From Burkholderiales bacterium (GTDB lineage Bacteria > Pseudomonadota > Gammaproteobacteria > Burkholderiales > Burkholderiaceae_C): a stretch of DNA of 51,932 nucleotides. The notes under the pieces are model-generated. The model was not told the origin of the DNA. It worked only from the letters and a program-made list of their open reading frames with translations, and ran no database searches. Shown piece by piece: positions 42,435-51,435 of this stretch. The translations under genes and the position numbers were made by a program. The stretch spans positions 1 to 51,932 of the forward strand of contig CANBSV010000006.1 of NCBI GenBank assembly GCA_947372225.1. Reading direction: 5' to 3'. The first letter of the stretch is position 1, and each line of letters begins with the position of its first letter.

Positions 42435-44270
42435 TCAGTCGGCGGCGCTGTCGGCTCCGGCTTGCTGCAGCGCCCACATCTGCGCGTAGCGCCCGGCCAG
42501 CGCGAGCAACTCGGCGTGCGAGCCGCGCTCGAGGATGCGCCCTTGCTCCATCACCAGGATCTGGTGCGCGTCGACCACCGTCGACAAGCGGTGCGCGATG
42601 ACCAGCGCGGTCTTGTTGCGCGCGGCGCTGCGCAGCTCTTCCTGAATGGCGCGCTCGTTGGCCGAATCAAGCGCCGAGGTGGCCTCGTCGAAGATCAGGA
42701 TCGGCGGGTTCTTGAGCAGCGTGCGGGCGATGGCCACGCGCTGCTTTTCGCCGCCCGAGAGCTTCAACCCGCGTTCGCCAACCATGGTGTCGTAGCCCTT
42801 GGGTGTGGAGGCGATGAAGTCATGGATGTGCGCAGCCTGCGCGGCGGCTTCGACTTCGGCGCGGCTCGCGCTGGTGCGGCCGTAGGCGATGTTGTACTCA
42901 ACGGTGTCGTTGAACAGCACCGTGTCTTGCGGCACGATGCCGATCGCCTGGCGCAGGCTCAGCTGCGTGACCGAGCGGATGTCGCGGCCCGCGATCTCGA
43001 TGCCACCGGCGTTCACGTCGTAGAAGCGAAACAGCAGCCGCGCCAGCGTGCTCTTGCCCGAACCCGACGGCCCCACCACCGCCACCGTCTTGCCCGCCGG
43101 AATCTCGAAGCTGATGTCATGCAGGATGGTGCGATCGGCGTCGTAGCCGAAACGCACGTTCTTGAATCTCACCACCGGCACCTCAGGCGCAGCCTCGAAG
43201 CGCAGCGGCTGCGCTTCGGACGCATCGGCGATCTCGCGGTTCTGGCCGAGCAGCGCGAACATCTTTTCCATGTCGATCATCGACTGCTTGATCTCGCGGT
43301 AGATGACGCCCAGAAAGTTCAGCGGCACATACAGCTGGATCATCAGCGCGTTGACCAGCACCAGATCGCCCAGCGTCATGGTGCCCGCGACCACGCCCTC
43401 GGTCGCGCGCCACACCAGCAGCGTGACGGCCACCGCGATGATCAGGCTCTGGCCGACATTGAGCACCGACAGCGAGGTCTGCGACTTGATCGACGCACGC
43501 TCGAGCCGTTGCAGGTTCTCGTCGTAGCGCGCCTGTTCGAACTTCTCGTTCGAGAAGTACTTGACCGTCTCGTAGTTGATGAGCGCATCCACCGCTTTGG
43601 TGCTGGCCTTCGAGTCCTGCTCGTTCATCGCGCGCCGGAACGCCGTGCGCCACTCGGTCACGCTGATGGTGAACACGATGTACAGCAGCAGCGCACCGAA
43701 CGTGATGACCGCGAACCAGCCGTCGAACCTGGCCGACAGCAACACGATCACCAGCGAGATCTCGATCAGCGTGGGCAGGATGTTGTAGATCAGGTAGCCC
43801 AGCAGCGACTGGATCGAACGCGCGCCACGGTCGATGTCGCGCGACACGCCGCCGGTTTGCCGCTCGAGGTGAAAGCGCAGGCTCAGGCTGAGCAGGTGAT
43901 CGAAGGTCTCGAGCCCGATGCGCCGGGCGATGCGCGCAGCCACCGGGTAGAACAACAACTCGCGCAGCTCGGTGAACAGCGTGATCGACACGCGCAGCGC
44001 ACCGTAGCCCAGCAGCAGCGCCACCGGCACCACCAGCACCGAGCGCGCATCGCCCGGCTGGAGCGCGAGCGCGTCCACCAGGCTCTTGAGCAGCAGCGGC
44101 ACACCGATGTTGGCGACCTTGGCGGCGATCAGGAACGACAGCGCCAGGCACACGCGGTAACGCCACTGCCACACGTAGGGCAGCAGCTTCTTGAGCGTCG
44201 ACCAGTCGGATCGCGGTACGGCCGAGGCGGTCGCGTCAGCGGAAGGGATCGTCAATGTGGTGGGGCGCAT
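42435..44270 (-). CDS. ATM1/HMT1-type ABC exporter (fused permease and ATPase)
   Basis: A 611-residue half-transporter. A six-helix membrane domain (about 35-310) is followed by an ATPase domain with Walker A GPSGSGKST, the Q loop GIVPQDTVLF, signature LSGGEKQRVAIAR, Walker B ILIFDEATSALD and the H-loop AHRLST. The cytoplasmic segment RTAFRRAMNEQDSKASTKAVDALINYETVKYF is diagnostic of the ATM1 branch, which exports glutathione-containing compounds for iron-sulfur or heavy-metal homeostasis. The ATG at 44270 is chosen as the longer frame would run into the divergent thioesterase start region. It must act as a homodimer. Confidence 0.92.
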   Translation of the reverse strand: MRPTTLTIPSADATASAVPRSDWSTLKKLLPYVWQWRYRVCLALSFLIAAKVANIGVPLLLKSLVDALALQPGDARSVLVVPVALLLGYGALRVSITLFTELRELLFYPVAARIARRIGLETFDHLLSLSLRFHLERQTGGVSRDIDRGARSIQSLLGYLIYNILPTLIEISLVIVLLSARFDGWFAVITFGALLLYIVFTISVTEWRTAFRRAMNEQDSKASTKAVDALINYETVKYFSNEKFEQARYDENLQRLERASIKSQTSLSVLNVGQSLIIAVAVTLLVWRATEGVVAGTMTLGDLVLVNALMIQLYVPLNFLGVIYREIKQSMIDMEKMFALLGQNREIADASEAQPLRFEAAPEVPVVRFKNVRFGYDADRTILHDISFEIPAGKTVAVVGPSGSGKSTLARLLFRFYDVNAGGIEIAGRDIRSVTQLSLRQAIGIVPQDTVLFNDTVEYNIAYGRTSASRAEVEAAAQAAHIHDFIASTPKGYDTMVGERGLKLSGGEKQRVAIARTLLKNPPILIFDEATSALDSANERAIQEELRSAARNKTALVIAHRLSTVVDAHQILVMEQGRILERGSHAELLALAGRYAQMWALQQAGADSAAD

Positions 44271-44337
44271 GGGTCGCTGACAGTAAGACTGGCCGTGAAA
44301 GAATGATTCGACCCCACACCGAAGGAGGTCACGCAAT

Positions 44338-44826
44338 ATGCACGAGAACCCGAAACCCCCTCAGGCCTCGCCCGGCGATGGCCCTTTGACGCCCGACGCA
44401 GTGCCCGCTTCGGTGATCGAACTGTCCCGACTCAAGGCACCCGCCGGCCTGCACCCCGACGCCAGCCTCGTGCTGCGCATGATGCCGATGCCGGCCGACA
44501 CCAACCCGATTGGCGGCATCTTCGGCGGATGGATCATGGCGCAGGTGGACATCGCCGGTGCGGTGCAGCCGGTGCGCATCGCCCGTGGCCGGGTCACCAC
44601 GGTGGCCGTCAATCACTTCATCTTCAAGCAGCCGGTCAGCGTGGGCGACCTGCTGAGCTTTTATTCGCGCGTCGAACGCATCGGCACCACCTCGATCACG
44701 GTGCGCGTCGAGGTCTACGCCGAGCGCAACCCCGCCATGCCCGAAGTGGTGAAGGTCACCGAGGCCAGCCTGACCTACGTGGCCATCGACGCCCAGGGCC
44801 GGCCGAGGCCGGTGCTGCTCGATTGA
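44338..44826 (+). CDS. Acyl-CoA thioesterase (hotdog fold, YciA-like)
   Basis: A 162-residue hotdog thioesterase. LRMMPMPADTNPIGGIFGGWIMAQVDIAGA contains the family's Asn/Asp-bearing loop and central helix, and VNHFIFKQPVSVGDLLSFYSRV the following strands. It hydrolyses acyl-CoA to free acid and CoA. The start has a near-perfect AAGGAGGT eight bases upstream, the best ribosome binding site in the window. It faces the beta-oxidation operon (convergent, 15 bases to the enoyl-CoA hydratase stop) and is divergent from the ABC exporter. Confidence 0.93.
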   Translation: MHENPKPPQASPGDGPLTPDAVPASVIELSRLKAPAGLHPDASLVLRMMPMPADTNPIGGIFGGWIMAQVDIAGAVQPVRIARGRVTTVAVNHFIFKQPVSVGDLLSFYSRVERIGTTSITVRVEVYAERNPAMPEVVKVTEASLTYVAIDAQGRPRPVLLD

Positions 44827-44841
44827 GACGGGCGCAGCGCT

Positions 44842-45606
44842 CTACTCGAACGCCGAAAAATCCGGCTTGCGCTTCTGGAAGAACGCGCTGAAGGCCTCGG
44901 TGGCTTCGGGGCTGGACAGGCGCTGACCGAAGATGACGGCTTCGACCTCGATGGTCTCGAGCACGCGCTCGACGCTGGCGCGGCGCATCAGTTGCTTGCT
45001 GTCGCGCACCGCACCTGGCGGCAGAGTGTTGAAGCGCTCGGCCATGCGGCGGGCATGGCGCAGCACCTCGCCGGCGGGCAACACGGCGTTGGCGATGCGC
45101 ATCTCGACCGCTTCCTCGGCGGTGAACGGGTCGCCCAACAGCAGCTTTTCGGCAGCCTTGGCCTGACCCATCAACTGCGGCACGATCAGGCTGGAGGCGA
45201 ACTCGGGCACCAGTCCGAGGCTGGCAAACGGCATCGCCAGACGCGCCTCGTCCGACACGTAAACCAGATCGCAGTGCAGCAGCATGGTGGTGCCAATGCC
45301 GATGGCCGCACCGGTGACGGCAGCCACCACCGGCTTGCGGCAGGCCACCAGCGCGCGCATGAAGTCGAACACCGGTGCATCAGGCGTCGAGGGAGGGCGC
45401 GTCATGAAGTCGTCGATGTCGTTGCCCGAGGTGAAGATGCCCGGCTGGCCGGTGATCAGCAGCGCGCGCACGGCGGTATCGGCGTCGGCGGCACGCACGG
45501 CCGCGGCCATCGCCGAGTACATCTCGGCGGTCAGCGCGTTCTTCTTGTGCGGCCGGGCGATCTCGATCGTGGCAACGCCGTTGAGGGTGGCGGTCTTGAT
45601 GTCCAT
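44842..45606 (-). CDS. Enoyl-CoA hydratase/isomerase family protein
   Basis: A 254-residue crotonase-fold enzyme. The oxyanion-hole segments are ALLITGQPGIFTSGNDIDDF and VTGAAIGIGTTMLLHCDLVY, and FASLGLVPEFASSLIVPQLMG carries the single catalytic Glu. The sequence resembles hydratase/isomerase members rather than canonical two-Glu crotonases, so isomerase activity is possible. Start at 45606 (MDIKTATLNGV) by homology; an in-frame ATG at 45618 overlapping the thiolase stop is an alternative. It is the last gene of the beta-oxidation operon. Confidence 0.9.
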   Translation of the reverse strand: MDIKTATLNGVATIEIARPHKKNALTAEMYSAMAAAVRAADADTAVRALLITGQPGIFTSGNDIDDFMTRPPSTPDAPVFDFMRALVACRKPVVAAVTGAAIGIGTTMLLHCDLVYVSDEARLAMPFASLGLVPEFASSLIVPQLMGQAKAAEKLLLGDPFTAEEAVEMRIANAVLPAGEVLRHARRMAERFNTLPPGAVRDSKQLMRRASVERVLETIEVEAVIFGQRLSSPEATEAFSAFFQKRKPDFSAFE

Positions 45607-45611
45607 CGGGC

Positions 45612-46811
45612 TCAGCATCTTTCGAAAATTCCGGCCGCGCCCTGGCCCGAGCCGACACACATCGTGACCATGCCGTACTTCAGCTGACGGCGGCGCAGCG
45701 CGTGGATGACGGTGGCCGCGCGGATGGCGCCGGTGGCGCCCAGCGGGTGGCCGAGCGCGATCGCGCCGCCCAGTGGATTGACCTTGCTGCGATCCAAACC
45801 GAGCACGCCCAGCACCGCCAGCGACTGCGCGGCAAAGGCTTCGTTGAGCTCGATCCAGTCGAGGTCGGCTTGCTGCAAGCCGGCGTAGCGCAGCGCGGCG
45901 GGAATCGCCTCGACCGGGCCGATGCCCATCACCTCGGGCGCCACACCGCGACTGGCAAAGCTCACGAAGCGCGCCAGCGGCTGCAGGTTGTGCGTTTGGA
46001 TGGCGCGCTCGCTGGCCAGGATGAGGCAGGCCGCGCCGTCGCTGGTTTGCGAACTGTTGCCCGCCGTGACGCTGCCCTTGGCCGCGAACACCGGGCGCAA
46101 CTGGGCCAGCGCTTCGAGCGTGGTGTCGGCGCGCGGGCCTTCGTCGACGCTCGCGGTGCGCGTCTTGCGGTTGACTTCGCCGGTGGCCAGATTGGGGGAG
46201 CGGTCGGTCACCTCCACCGGCGTGATCTCGGCGGTGAACTCGCCGGCGGCCAGCGCCTGGGTCGCACGCACGTGCGATTGCAGCGCGAACTCGTCTTGCG
46301 CCTCACGCGTGATCTTCCATTGCTGCGCCACTTTTTCGGCGGTCATGCCCATGCCGTAGGCCATGCCGAGGAGATCGTCGCTGGCAAACATGGCCGGGTT
46401 GAACGACGGCTTGTTGCCGGTCATCGGCACCATGCTCATGCTCTCGCAGCCGCCGGCGATCATCACGTCGGCTTCGCCCACGCGGATGCGATCGGCCGCC
46501 ATCTGGATGGACGTGAGGCCCGAGGCGCAAAAGCGGTTCACCGTGACGCCGCCCACGCTGTTGGGCAGGCCGGCCAGCAGTACCGCCAGCCGCGCCACGT
46601 TGTAGCCCTGCTCGGCCTCGGGCATCGCGCAGCCGATGATGGCGTCTTCGATCGCCTTGGGATCCAGCGTGGGCACCTGCCCCAGCGCCCCGCGCATGGC
46701 TGCGACCAGCAGGTCGTCAGGTCGCGTGTTGCGAAACACGCCCCTCCCGGCCCGCCCCACCGGTGTGCGCGTGGCGGCCACGATGTAGGCGTCTTGAATT
46801 TGTTGACTCAT
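45612..46811 (-). CDS. Acetyl-CoA C-acyltransferase (thiolase)
   Basis: A 399-residue thiolase. The acyl-accepting Cys is in VNRFCASGLTSIQMA, the His in IALGHPLGATGAIRAATVIHA and the second Cys in TMCVGSGQGAAGIFE. NEAFAAQSL is a further family motif. It performs the last, thiolytic step of beta-oxidation, partnering the FadB-like gene upstream. The ATG at 46811 is preceded by GGAG seven bases upstream. The 173 bases before it, after the FadB-like stop, contain two hairpins. Confidence 0.95.
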   Translation of the reverse strand: MSQQIQDAYIVAATRTPVGRAGRGVFRNTRPDDLLVAAMRGALGQVPTLDPKAIEDAIIGCAMPEAEQGYNVARLAVLLAGLPNSVGGVTVNRFCASGLTSIQMAADRIRVGEADVMIAGGCESMSMVPMTGNKPSFNPAMFASDDLLGMAYGMGMTAEKVAQQWKITREAQDEFALQSHVRATQALAAGEFTAEITPVEVTDRSPNLATGEVNRKTRTASVDEGPRADTTLEALAQLRPVFAAKGSVTAGNSSQTSDGAACLILASERAIQTHNLQPLARFVSFASRGVAPEVMGIGPVEAIPAALRYAGLQQADLDWIELNEAFAAQSLAVLGVLGLDRSKVNPLGGAIALGHPLGATGAIRAATVIHALRRRQLKYGMVTMCVGSGQGAAGIFERC

Positions 46812-46849
46812 GTGTGTCTCCAAAGGAGGAATTGCATCCCGAAACAAGA

Positions 46850-46882
46850 TCCGTTCGCGGCTGAGGAAGCGTCGCGAGCGGA
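46850..46882 (-). repeat. Inverted repeat 1 upstream of the thiolase gene
   Basis: TCCGTTCGCG (46850-46859) faces CGCGAGCGGA (46873-46882), complementary except one position, across a 13-base loop. It lies 38 bases before the thiolase start, within the operon between FadB-like and thiolase genes. No T-run follows, so termination is unlikely; mRNA processing or attenuation is possible. Confidence 0.6.
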
Positions 46883-46912
46883 CGTCAGGCTAGGCGGACG
46901 GCGCACAGGGAC

Positions 46913-46943
46913 CGGAACGTACTTCCTGTACGTGAGGATTCCG
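46913..46943 (-). repeat. Inverted repeat 2 downstream of the FadB-like gene
   Basis: ACGTAC (46917-46922) pairs with GTACGT (46928-46933) around a five-base loop, and outer CGGAA/TTCCG (46913-46917 with 46939-46943) can extend it across a bulge. It resembles dispersed intergenic hairpins that I recall near fatty acid genes in Burkholderiales. Confidence 0.55.
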
Positions 46944-46984
46944 AGCACCGGCCAACAACGCCTGGCGTTCGCGCAGTAGCTTCA

Positions 46985-49393
46985 TCAGTTGCGAACCGGC
47001 TTGCCGGTCGACAGCATGCCCATGATCCGCTCCTGCGTCTTGGGGTGCTCGAGCAGCGCGCAGAAGTGCTGGCGTTCGAGCGCCATCAGGTACTCCTCGC
47101 TGACCAGCGATCCGGCGTCGACATCGCCGCCGCACAGCACCTCGCCGATCAGCGAGGCGATGTGGAAATCGTGTGCGCTGATGAAGCCGCCATCGCGCAT
47201 GTTGACCAACTGTGTCTTGAGCGTGGCCGCAGCGCTGCGACCTGCCACCGGGAACAGCGCCTTCACCGGCGGCTGGTAGCCGCTGTCGAACAGCGCCTTG
47301 GCCTGCGAGATCGCCACGAACAGCAGCTCGTCCTTGTGCGGCACGATCACGTCGCTGTCGCGCAGGTAGCCCAGCTTGCGGCTGTCGATCGCACTGGTGC
47401 CCACCTTGGCCATGGCGGCATTGGAAAAGCCGTCTTTCAAGAAGGTCAGCAAGTCGGCATTGGCGTTGCCAGCGGCGGCCATCTCGGCGGCGCGTCGGGC
47501 GATGTAGGTCAGGCCGCCGGCGCCGGGCAGCAGCCCCACGCCGACCTCCACCAGGCCGATGTAGCTTTCCATCGCCGCCACCCGCTTGGCCGAGTGCACC
47601 GCCAGTTCGCAACCTCCTCCCAGCGCCATGCCGCGAATCGCGCACACCACCGGCACGCTGGCGTAGCGCACGCGCAGCACCAGTTCTTGCAGCTTGCGCT
47701 CTTCGGGCTCGACGCCCTTGGCGCCGCTCTTCATGAACACCGGCATCAGCGCTTCGAGGTTGGCGCCAGCCGAGAACACATCGTCGGGCGACCACACCAC
47801 CAGCGCCTGGTAGCTTTCCTCGGCGAGCGCCACGGCGCGCATCAGTGCTTCGGTCACCGTCGGGCTGATCAGGTGCAGCTTGGCGGTGATGCTGGCAATC
47901 AGCACCTCGCCATCGAGGGTCCACACGCGCAGCTCGTCGGTCTTGAAGACCTCGGTGCCCGAGGCCAACGGCAGCGGCGCGCCCGACCCGAAGACGCTTT
48001 CGCGGAAGTGCTGGCGTGCGTACACCGGCAAGGTGCTCGGCGGCACGAAGCACGATTGCGCGGCACTCCATGAGCCCTGCGCCTGATGCACCCCGCCACC
48101 ATCGGCCACCGGACCGTTGAACACCCAGTCGGGCAGCGGCGCAGCGCACAGCGCCTTGCCCGCGTCGATGTCGTCTTGCACCCAGCGCGCCACTGTGGAC
48201 CAGCCGGCCGACTGCCAGATCTCGAACGGGCCTTGCGCCTGACCAAAGCCCCAGCGCATGGCGAAGTCGATGTCGCGCGCGCACTCGGCCACGTCGACCA
48301 GATGCACCGCGCTGTAGTGGAAGCTGTCGCGCAGCACGGCCCACAGGAACTGCGCCTGAGGGTGGGTCGATTCGCGCAGCAGCTTCAACCGCTCGGCGGC
48401 GGACTTTTTGAGGATGCGGCCGATCAGCTCGTCAGCCACGCCGCCGCCCGCCACGTAGTCGCCAGTGGCGGGGTCGAGGCGCAAGATGTCCTTGCCGACC
48501 TTCTTGAAAAAGCCTGCTCCGGTCTTCTGGCCCAGCGTGCCTTTGGCGATCAGCGACTCGAGCACCGCCGGCGTGGCGTAACTGCCGAAAAACGGATCGT
48601 TGGATTGCTCGGGGCCCAGATTGGCCTGCAAGGTGTGGATGACATGGGCCAGCGTGTCCAGACCCACCACATCGGCGGTGCGGAACGTGCCCGAGCTGGC
48701 ACGGCCAAGCTTCTTGCCGGTGAGGTCGTCGACCACGTCGTAGCCCAGACCGAAGTGTTCGGCCTGCTTCATCACGGCCAGCATGCCGGCCACGCCCACG
48801 CGGTTGGCGATGAAGTTGGGCGTGTCCTTGGCGCGCACCACGCACTTGCCCAGCGCGGTGGTCACGAAGGCCTCGAGCGGGTCAAGAATGTCGGCACGCG
48901 TGGACGGCGTGGGGATCAGCTCGACCAGCGCCATGTAGCGCGGCGGGTTGAAGAAGTGAATGCCGCAAAAGCGCGGCTGGATCTCGGCGGGCAACGCGGC
49001 GCCCAGCTTCGTGATGCTCAGGCCCGAGGTGTTGCTCGCCACGATGGCGTGCGGCGCGATGAACGGCGCGATCTTGGTGTACAGGTCGAGCTTCCAGTCC
49101 ATGCGCTCGGCGATCGCCTCGATGATCAGGTCGCAGTCGCGCAACTGCTCGAGGTGCTCTTCGTAGTTGGCCTGACCGATCAGCACCGCGTCTTCGGGCA
49201 CACCCAGCGGCGCGGGCTTGAGCTTCTTGAGACCGTCTATCGCCTTGGTGACGATGCCGTTCTTGGCGCCCTCGCGGGCGGGCAGATCGAACAGCACCAC
49301 AGGCACGCGCACGTTGGCCAGATGCGCAGCAATCTGCGCGCCCATGACGCCGGCGCCGAGCACGGCGACCTTGCGGACGGGAAATCGTTTCAT
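46985..49393 (-). CDS. FadB-like 3-hydroxyacyl-CoA dehydrogenase/enoyl-CoA hydratase
   Basis: An 802-residue bifunctional enzyme with the dehydrogenase first. The N-terminal NAD site is VAVLGAGVMGAQIAAHLA, then FFNPPRYMALVELIP with the catalytic His-containing region, RVGVAGMLAVMKQAEHFG and a C-terminal dehydrogenase domain. From about residue 490 a crotonase domain follows with CAIRGMALGGGCELAVHS and VEVGVGLLPGAGGLTYIARR. This order is the reverse of E. coli FadB and fits the FadN-type proteins. The ATG at 49393 has GGAG six bases upstream. It lies 42 bases after the acyl-CoA dehydrogenase stop. Confidence 0.93.
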   Translation of the reverse strand: MKRFPVRKVAVLGAGVMGAQIAAHLANVRVPVVLFDLPAREGAKNGIVTKAIDGLKKLKPAPLGVPEDAVLIGQANYEEHLEQLRDCDLIIEAIAERMDWKLDLYTKIAPFIAPHAIVASNTSGLSITKLGAALPAEIQPRFCGIHFFNPPRYMALVELIPTPSTRADILDPLEAFVTTALGKCVVRAKDTPNFIANRVGVAGMLAVMKQAEHFGLGYDVVDDLTGKKLGRASSGTFRTADVVGLDTLAHVIHTLQANLGPEQSNDPFFGSYATPAVLESLIAKGTLGQKTGAGFFKKVGKDILRLDPATGDYVAGGGVADELIGRILKKSAAERLKLLRESTHPQAQFLWAVLRDSFHYSAVHLVDVAECARDIDFAMRWGFGQAQGPFEIWQSAGWSTVARWVQDDIDAGKALCAAPLPDWVFNGPVADGGGVHQAQGSWSAAQSCFVPPSTLPVYARQHFRESVFGSGAPLPLASGTEVFKTDELRVWTLDGEVLIASITAKLHLISPTVTEALMRAVALAEESYQALVVWSPDDVFSAGANLEALMPVFMKSGAKGVEPEERKLQELVLRVRYASVPVVCAIRGMALGGGCELAVHSAKRVAAMESYIGLVEVGVGLLPGAGGLTYIARRAAEMAAAGNANADLLTFLKDGFSNAAMAKVGTSAIDSRKLGYLRDSDVIVPHKDELLFVAISQAKALFDSGYQPPVKALFPVAGRSAAATLKTQLVNMRDGGFISAHDFHIASLIGEVLCGGDVDAGSLVSEEYLMALERQHFCALLEHPKTQERIMGMLSTGKPVRN

Positions 49394-49435
49394 GGTGTCT
49401 CCAGAAGATGGCAAGTCAAGAGGTAGTCTCGTCGA

Positions 49436-51226
49436 TCAGAACAGCGCTTCGTCCATCTCCATCAGCGGCTTGACGCCGGCACGCGCCGAGCGGATCAGGC
49501 CGGCGGTTTCAGGCAGCAGCTTGGCAAAGTAAAAGCGCGCGGTGGCCAGCTTGGCGCGGTAGAACGGATCGCCGCCGGCTTGCTGATCTAGCGAAATGCG
49601 GGCCATGCGGGCCCAGAAGTAGGCGAACACCAGGTGGCCCACGACCCGCAGGTAATCGACCGCCGCGGCACCCACCTCGTCGGGATTGGCAAAAGCCTTC
49701 ATGCCGAGTTCGGTGGTGAGCTTGGTGACCTTGTCGCCCAGATCGGCCAGCGGGTTGATGAACTCGGCCATCGCCTCGTTGACGCCTTCGTCTTCGATCA
49801 GCTGCTGCACCAGCGCGCCGAACTTCTTGAGCTTGGCGCCGTTGTCGGCCAGCACCTTGCGCCCCAGCAGGTCGAGCGACTGGATGGTGTTGGTGCCCTC
49901 GTAGATCATGTTGATGCGGGCATCGCGCACGAACTGCTCCATGCCCCACTCGCGCACATAGCCGTGGCCGCCGAACACCTGCAGGCAGTGCGAGGTGGAG
50001 ATCCACGCGTTGTCGGTGATGAACGCCTTGACGATGGGTGTGAGCAGCGCCACCAGATCGGCCGCGTCTTTTTTGACCACCTCGTCGGTGGATGACAACT
50101 CCTGATCGAGCAGCAGCGCGGTGTACACACCCAGCGCGCGGCCGCCTTCGGCATAGGCGCGCGCGGTGAGCAGCATCTTGCGCACATCGGGGTGCACGAT
50201 GATCGGATCGGCCGCCTTGTCGGGTGCCTTGGCGCCAGTGAGCGAGCGCATCTGGATGCGGTCCTTGGCATAAGCCACGGCGTTCTGGTACGCCACTTCG
50301 GTCAGACCCAGCGACTGCATCCCCACGCCCAGGCGCGCGGCGTTCATCATCACGAACATCGCATTCAGACCCTTGTGCGGCTGCCCCACCAGCGAGCCGC
50401 GCGCACCGTCGAGGTTGAGCTGACAGGTGGCGTTGCCGTGGATGCCCATCTTGTGCTCGAGCGCGCCACAAAAGATCGGGTTGCGCGCACCCAGCGAGCC
50501 GTCGGGATTGACCAGAAATTTGGGCACCACGAACAGCGAGATGCCCTTGCTGCCGGGTGGCGCATCGGGCAGCCGGGCCAGCACCAGGTGCACGATGTTG
50601 GCAGCCATGTCGTGGTCGCCCGCGCTGATGAAGATCTTATTGCCGGTGATGAGGAAGCTGCCATCGGCCTGCGGCTCGGCCTTGGTGCGCAACAGGCCCA
50701 GATCGGTGCCGCAGTGCGACTCGGTCAGGCACATCGTGCCGGTCCATTCGCCGCTGGTGAGTTTGGGCAGGTAGGTCTGTTGCTGCTCGGGCGTGCCGTG
50801 CGCGTGCAGGCATTCGTAGGCGCCATGCGTGAGGCCGGGGTACATCGTCCAGGCCTGGTTGGCGCTGTTGAGCATCTCGTAGAGACACTGGTTGAGCGTG
50901 ACCGGCAGGCCCTGCCCGCCGAAGGCCGGATCGCACCCCAGCGACGGCCAGCCGCCCTCGACAAACTGGTCGTACGCCGCCTTGAAACCCGCCGGCGTGC
51001 GCACCTCGTGCGTGGCAGCATCGAGACTGCAGCCTTCGGCGTCGCCGGGGGCATTGAGCGGCGCGATCACCTCGCTGGCGAACTTGCCGCCTTCTTCGAG
51101 CACCGCGTTGATGGTGTCAACGTCCACCTCCGCATGCGCTGGCAGCGTCTTGAAGGTGTGGGTGACCTGGAGCAGTTCGTGCAACACGAAGCGCATGTCG
51201 CGCAGAGGGGGCGTGTACTGGGCCAT
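49436..51226 (-). CDS. Long-form acyl-CoA dehydrogenase (FadE type)
   Basis: A 596-residue flavoprotein. It has the FAD/acyl-CoA segments GTMCLTESHCGTDLGLLRTKA and ITGNKIFISAGDHDMA, then EHKMGIHGNATCQLNLDGA, VFGGHGYVREWGMEQFVRDARI and IYEGTNTIQSLDLLGRK, where the Glu of YEGTN is the catalytic base. A C-terminal helical extension of about 130 residues (EFINPLADLGDKVTKLTTELG...) marks the long class found in beta-oxidation clusters. It catalyses the first, dehydrogenating step. The ATG at 51226 has AAGGA eight bases upstream. It heads the four-gene operon; the 209 bases before it are shared with the divergent HNH gene and I could not define a promoter. Confidence 0.94.
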   Translation of the reverse strand: MAQYTPPLRDMRFVLHELLQVTHTFKTLPAHAEVDVDTINAVLEEGGKFASEVIAPLNAPGDAEGCSLDAATHEVRTPAGFKAAYDQFVEGGWPSLGCDPAFGGQGLPVTLNQCLYEMLNSANQAWTMYPGLTHGAYECLHAHGTPEQQQTYLPKLTSGEWTGTMCLTESHCGTDLGLLRTKAEPQADGSFLITGNKIFISAGDHDMAANIVHLVLARLPDAPPGSKGISLFVVPKFLVNPDGSLGARNPIFCGALEHKMGIHGNATCQLNLDGARGSLVGQPHKGLNAMFVMMNAARLGVGMQSLGLTEVAYQNAVAYAKDRIQMRSLTGAKAPDKAADPIIVHPDVRKMLLTARAYAEGGRALGVYTALLLDQELSSTDEVVKKDAADLVALLTPIVKAFITDNAWISTSHCLQVFGGHGYVREWGMEQFVRDARINMIYEGTNTIQSLDLLGRKVLADNGAKLKKFGALVQQLIEDEGVNEAMAEFINPLADLGDKVTKLTTELGMKAFANPDEVGAAAVDYLRVVGHLVFAYFWARMARISLDQQAGGDPFYRAKLATARFYFAKLLPETAGLIRSARAGVKPLMEMDEALF

Positions 51227-51435
51227 GAGTGATCCTTCTGTAGGGACGGGTGCACCAAAGACAGGCAGATTCATTCTGCACAAAGCGCAGTGCCCCGGCC
51301 CCGGCCCGGCAGGTTTATTTGCCGGTCGTCTTGGCGACGCCTGACGCGATGGAAAAACGCCCGCCCGGCCCCACATGCGAACATCTGGCTGTCATCTGCG
51401 TCCAATAGGCTTTGTTTCTCAAGGGAGGATGGACC

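Noticed and set aside
44271..44337. Promoter with CTGACA and AATGAT for the thioesterase gene
   Set aside because: The spacing would be 19 bases and the -10 match is poor; not strong enough to annotate.
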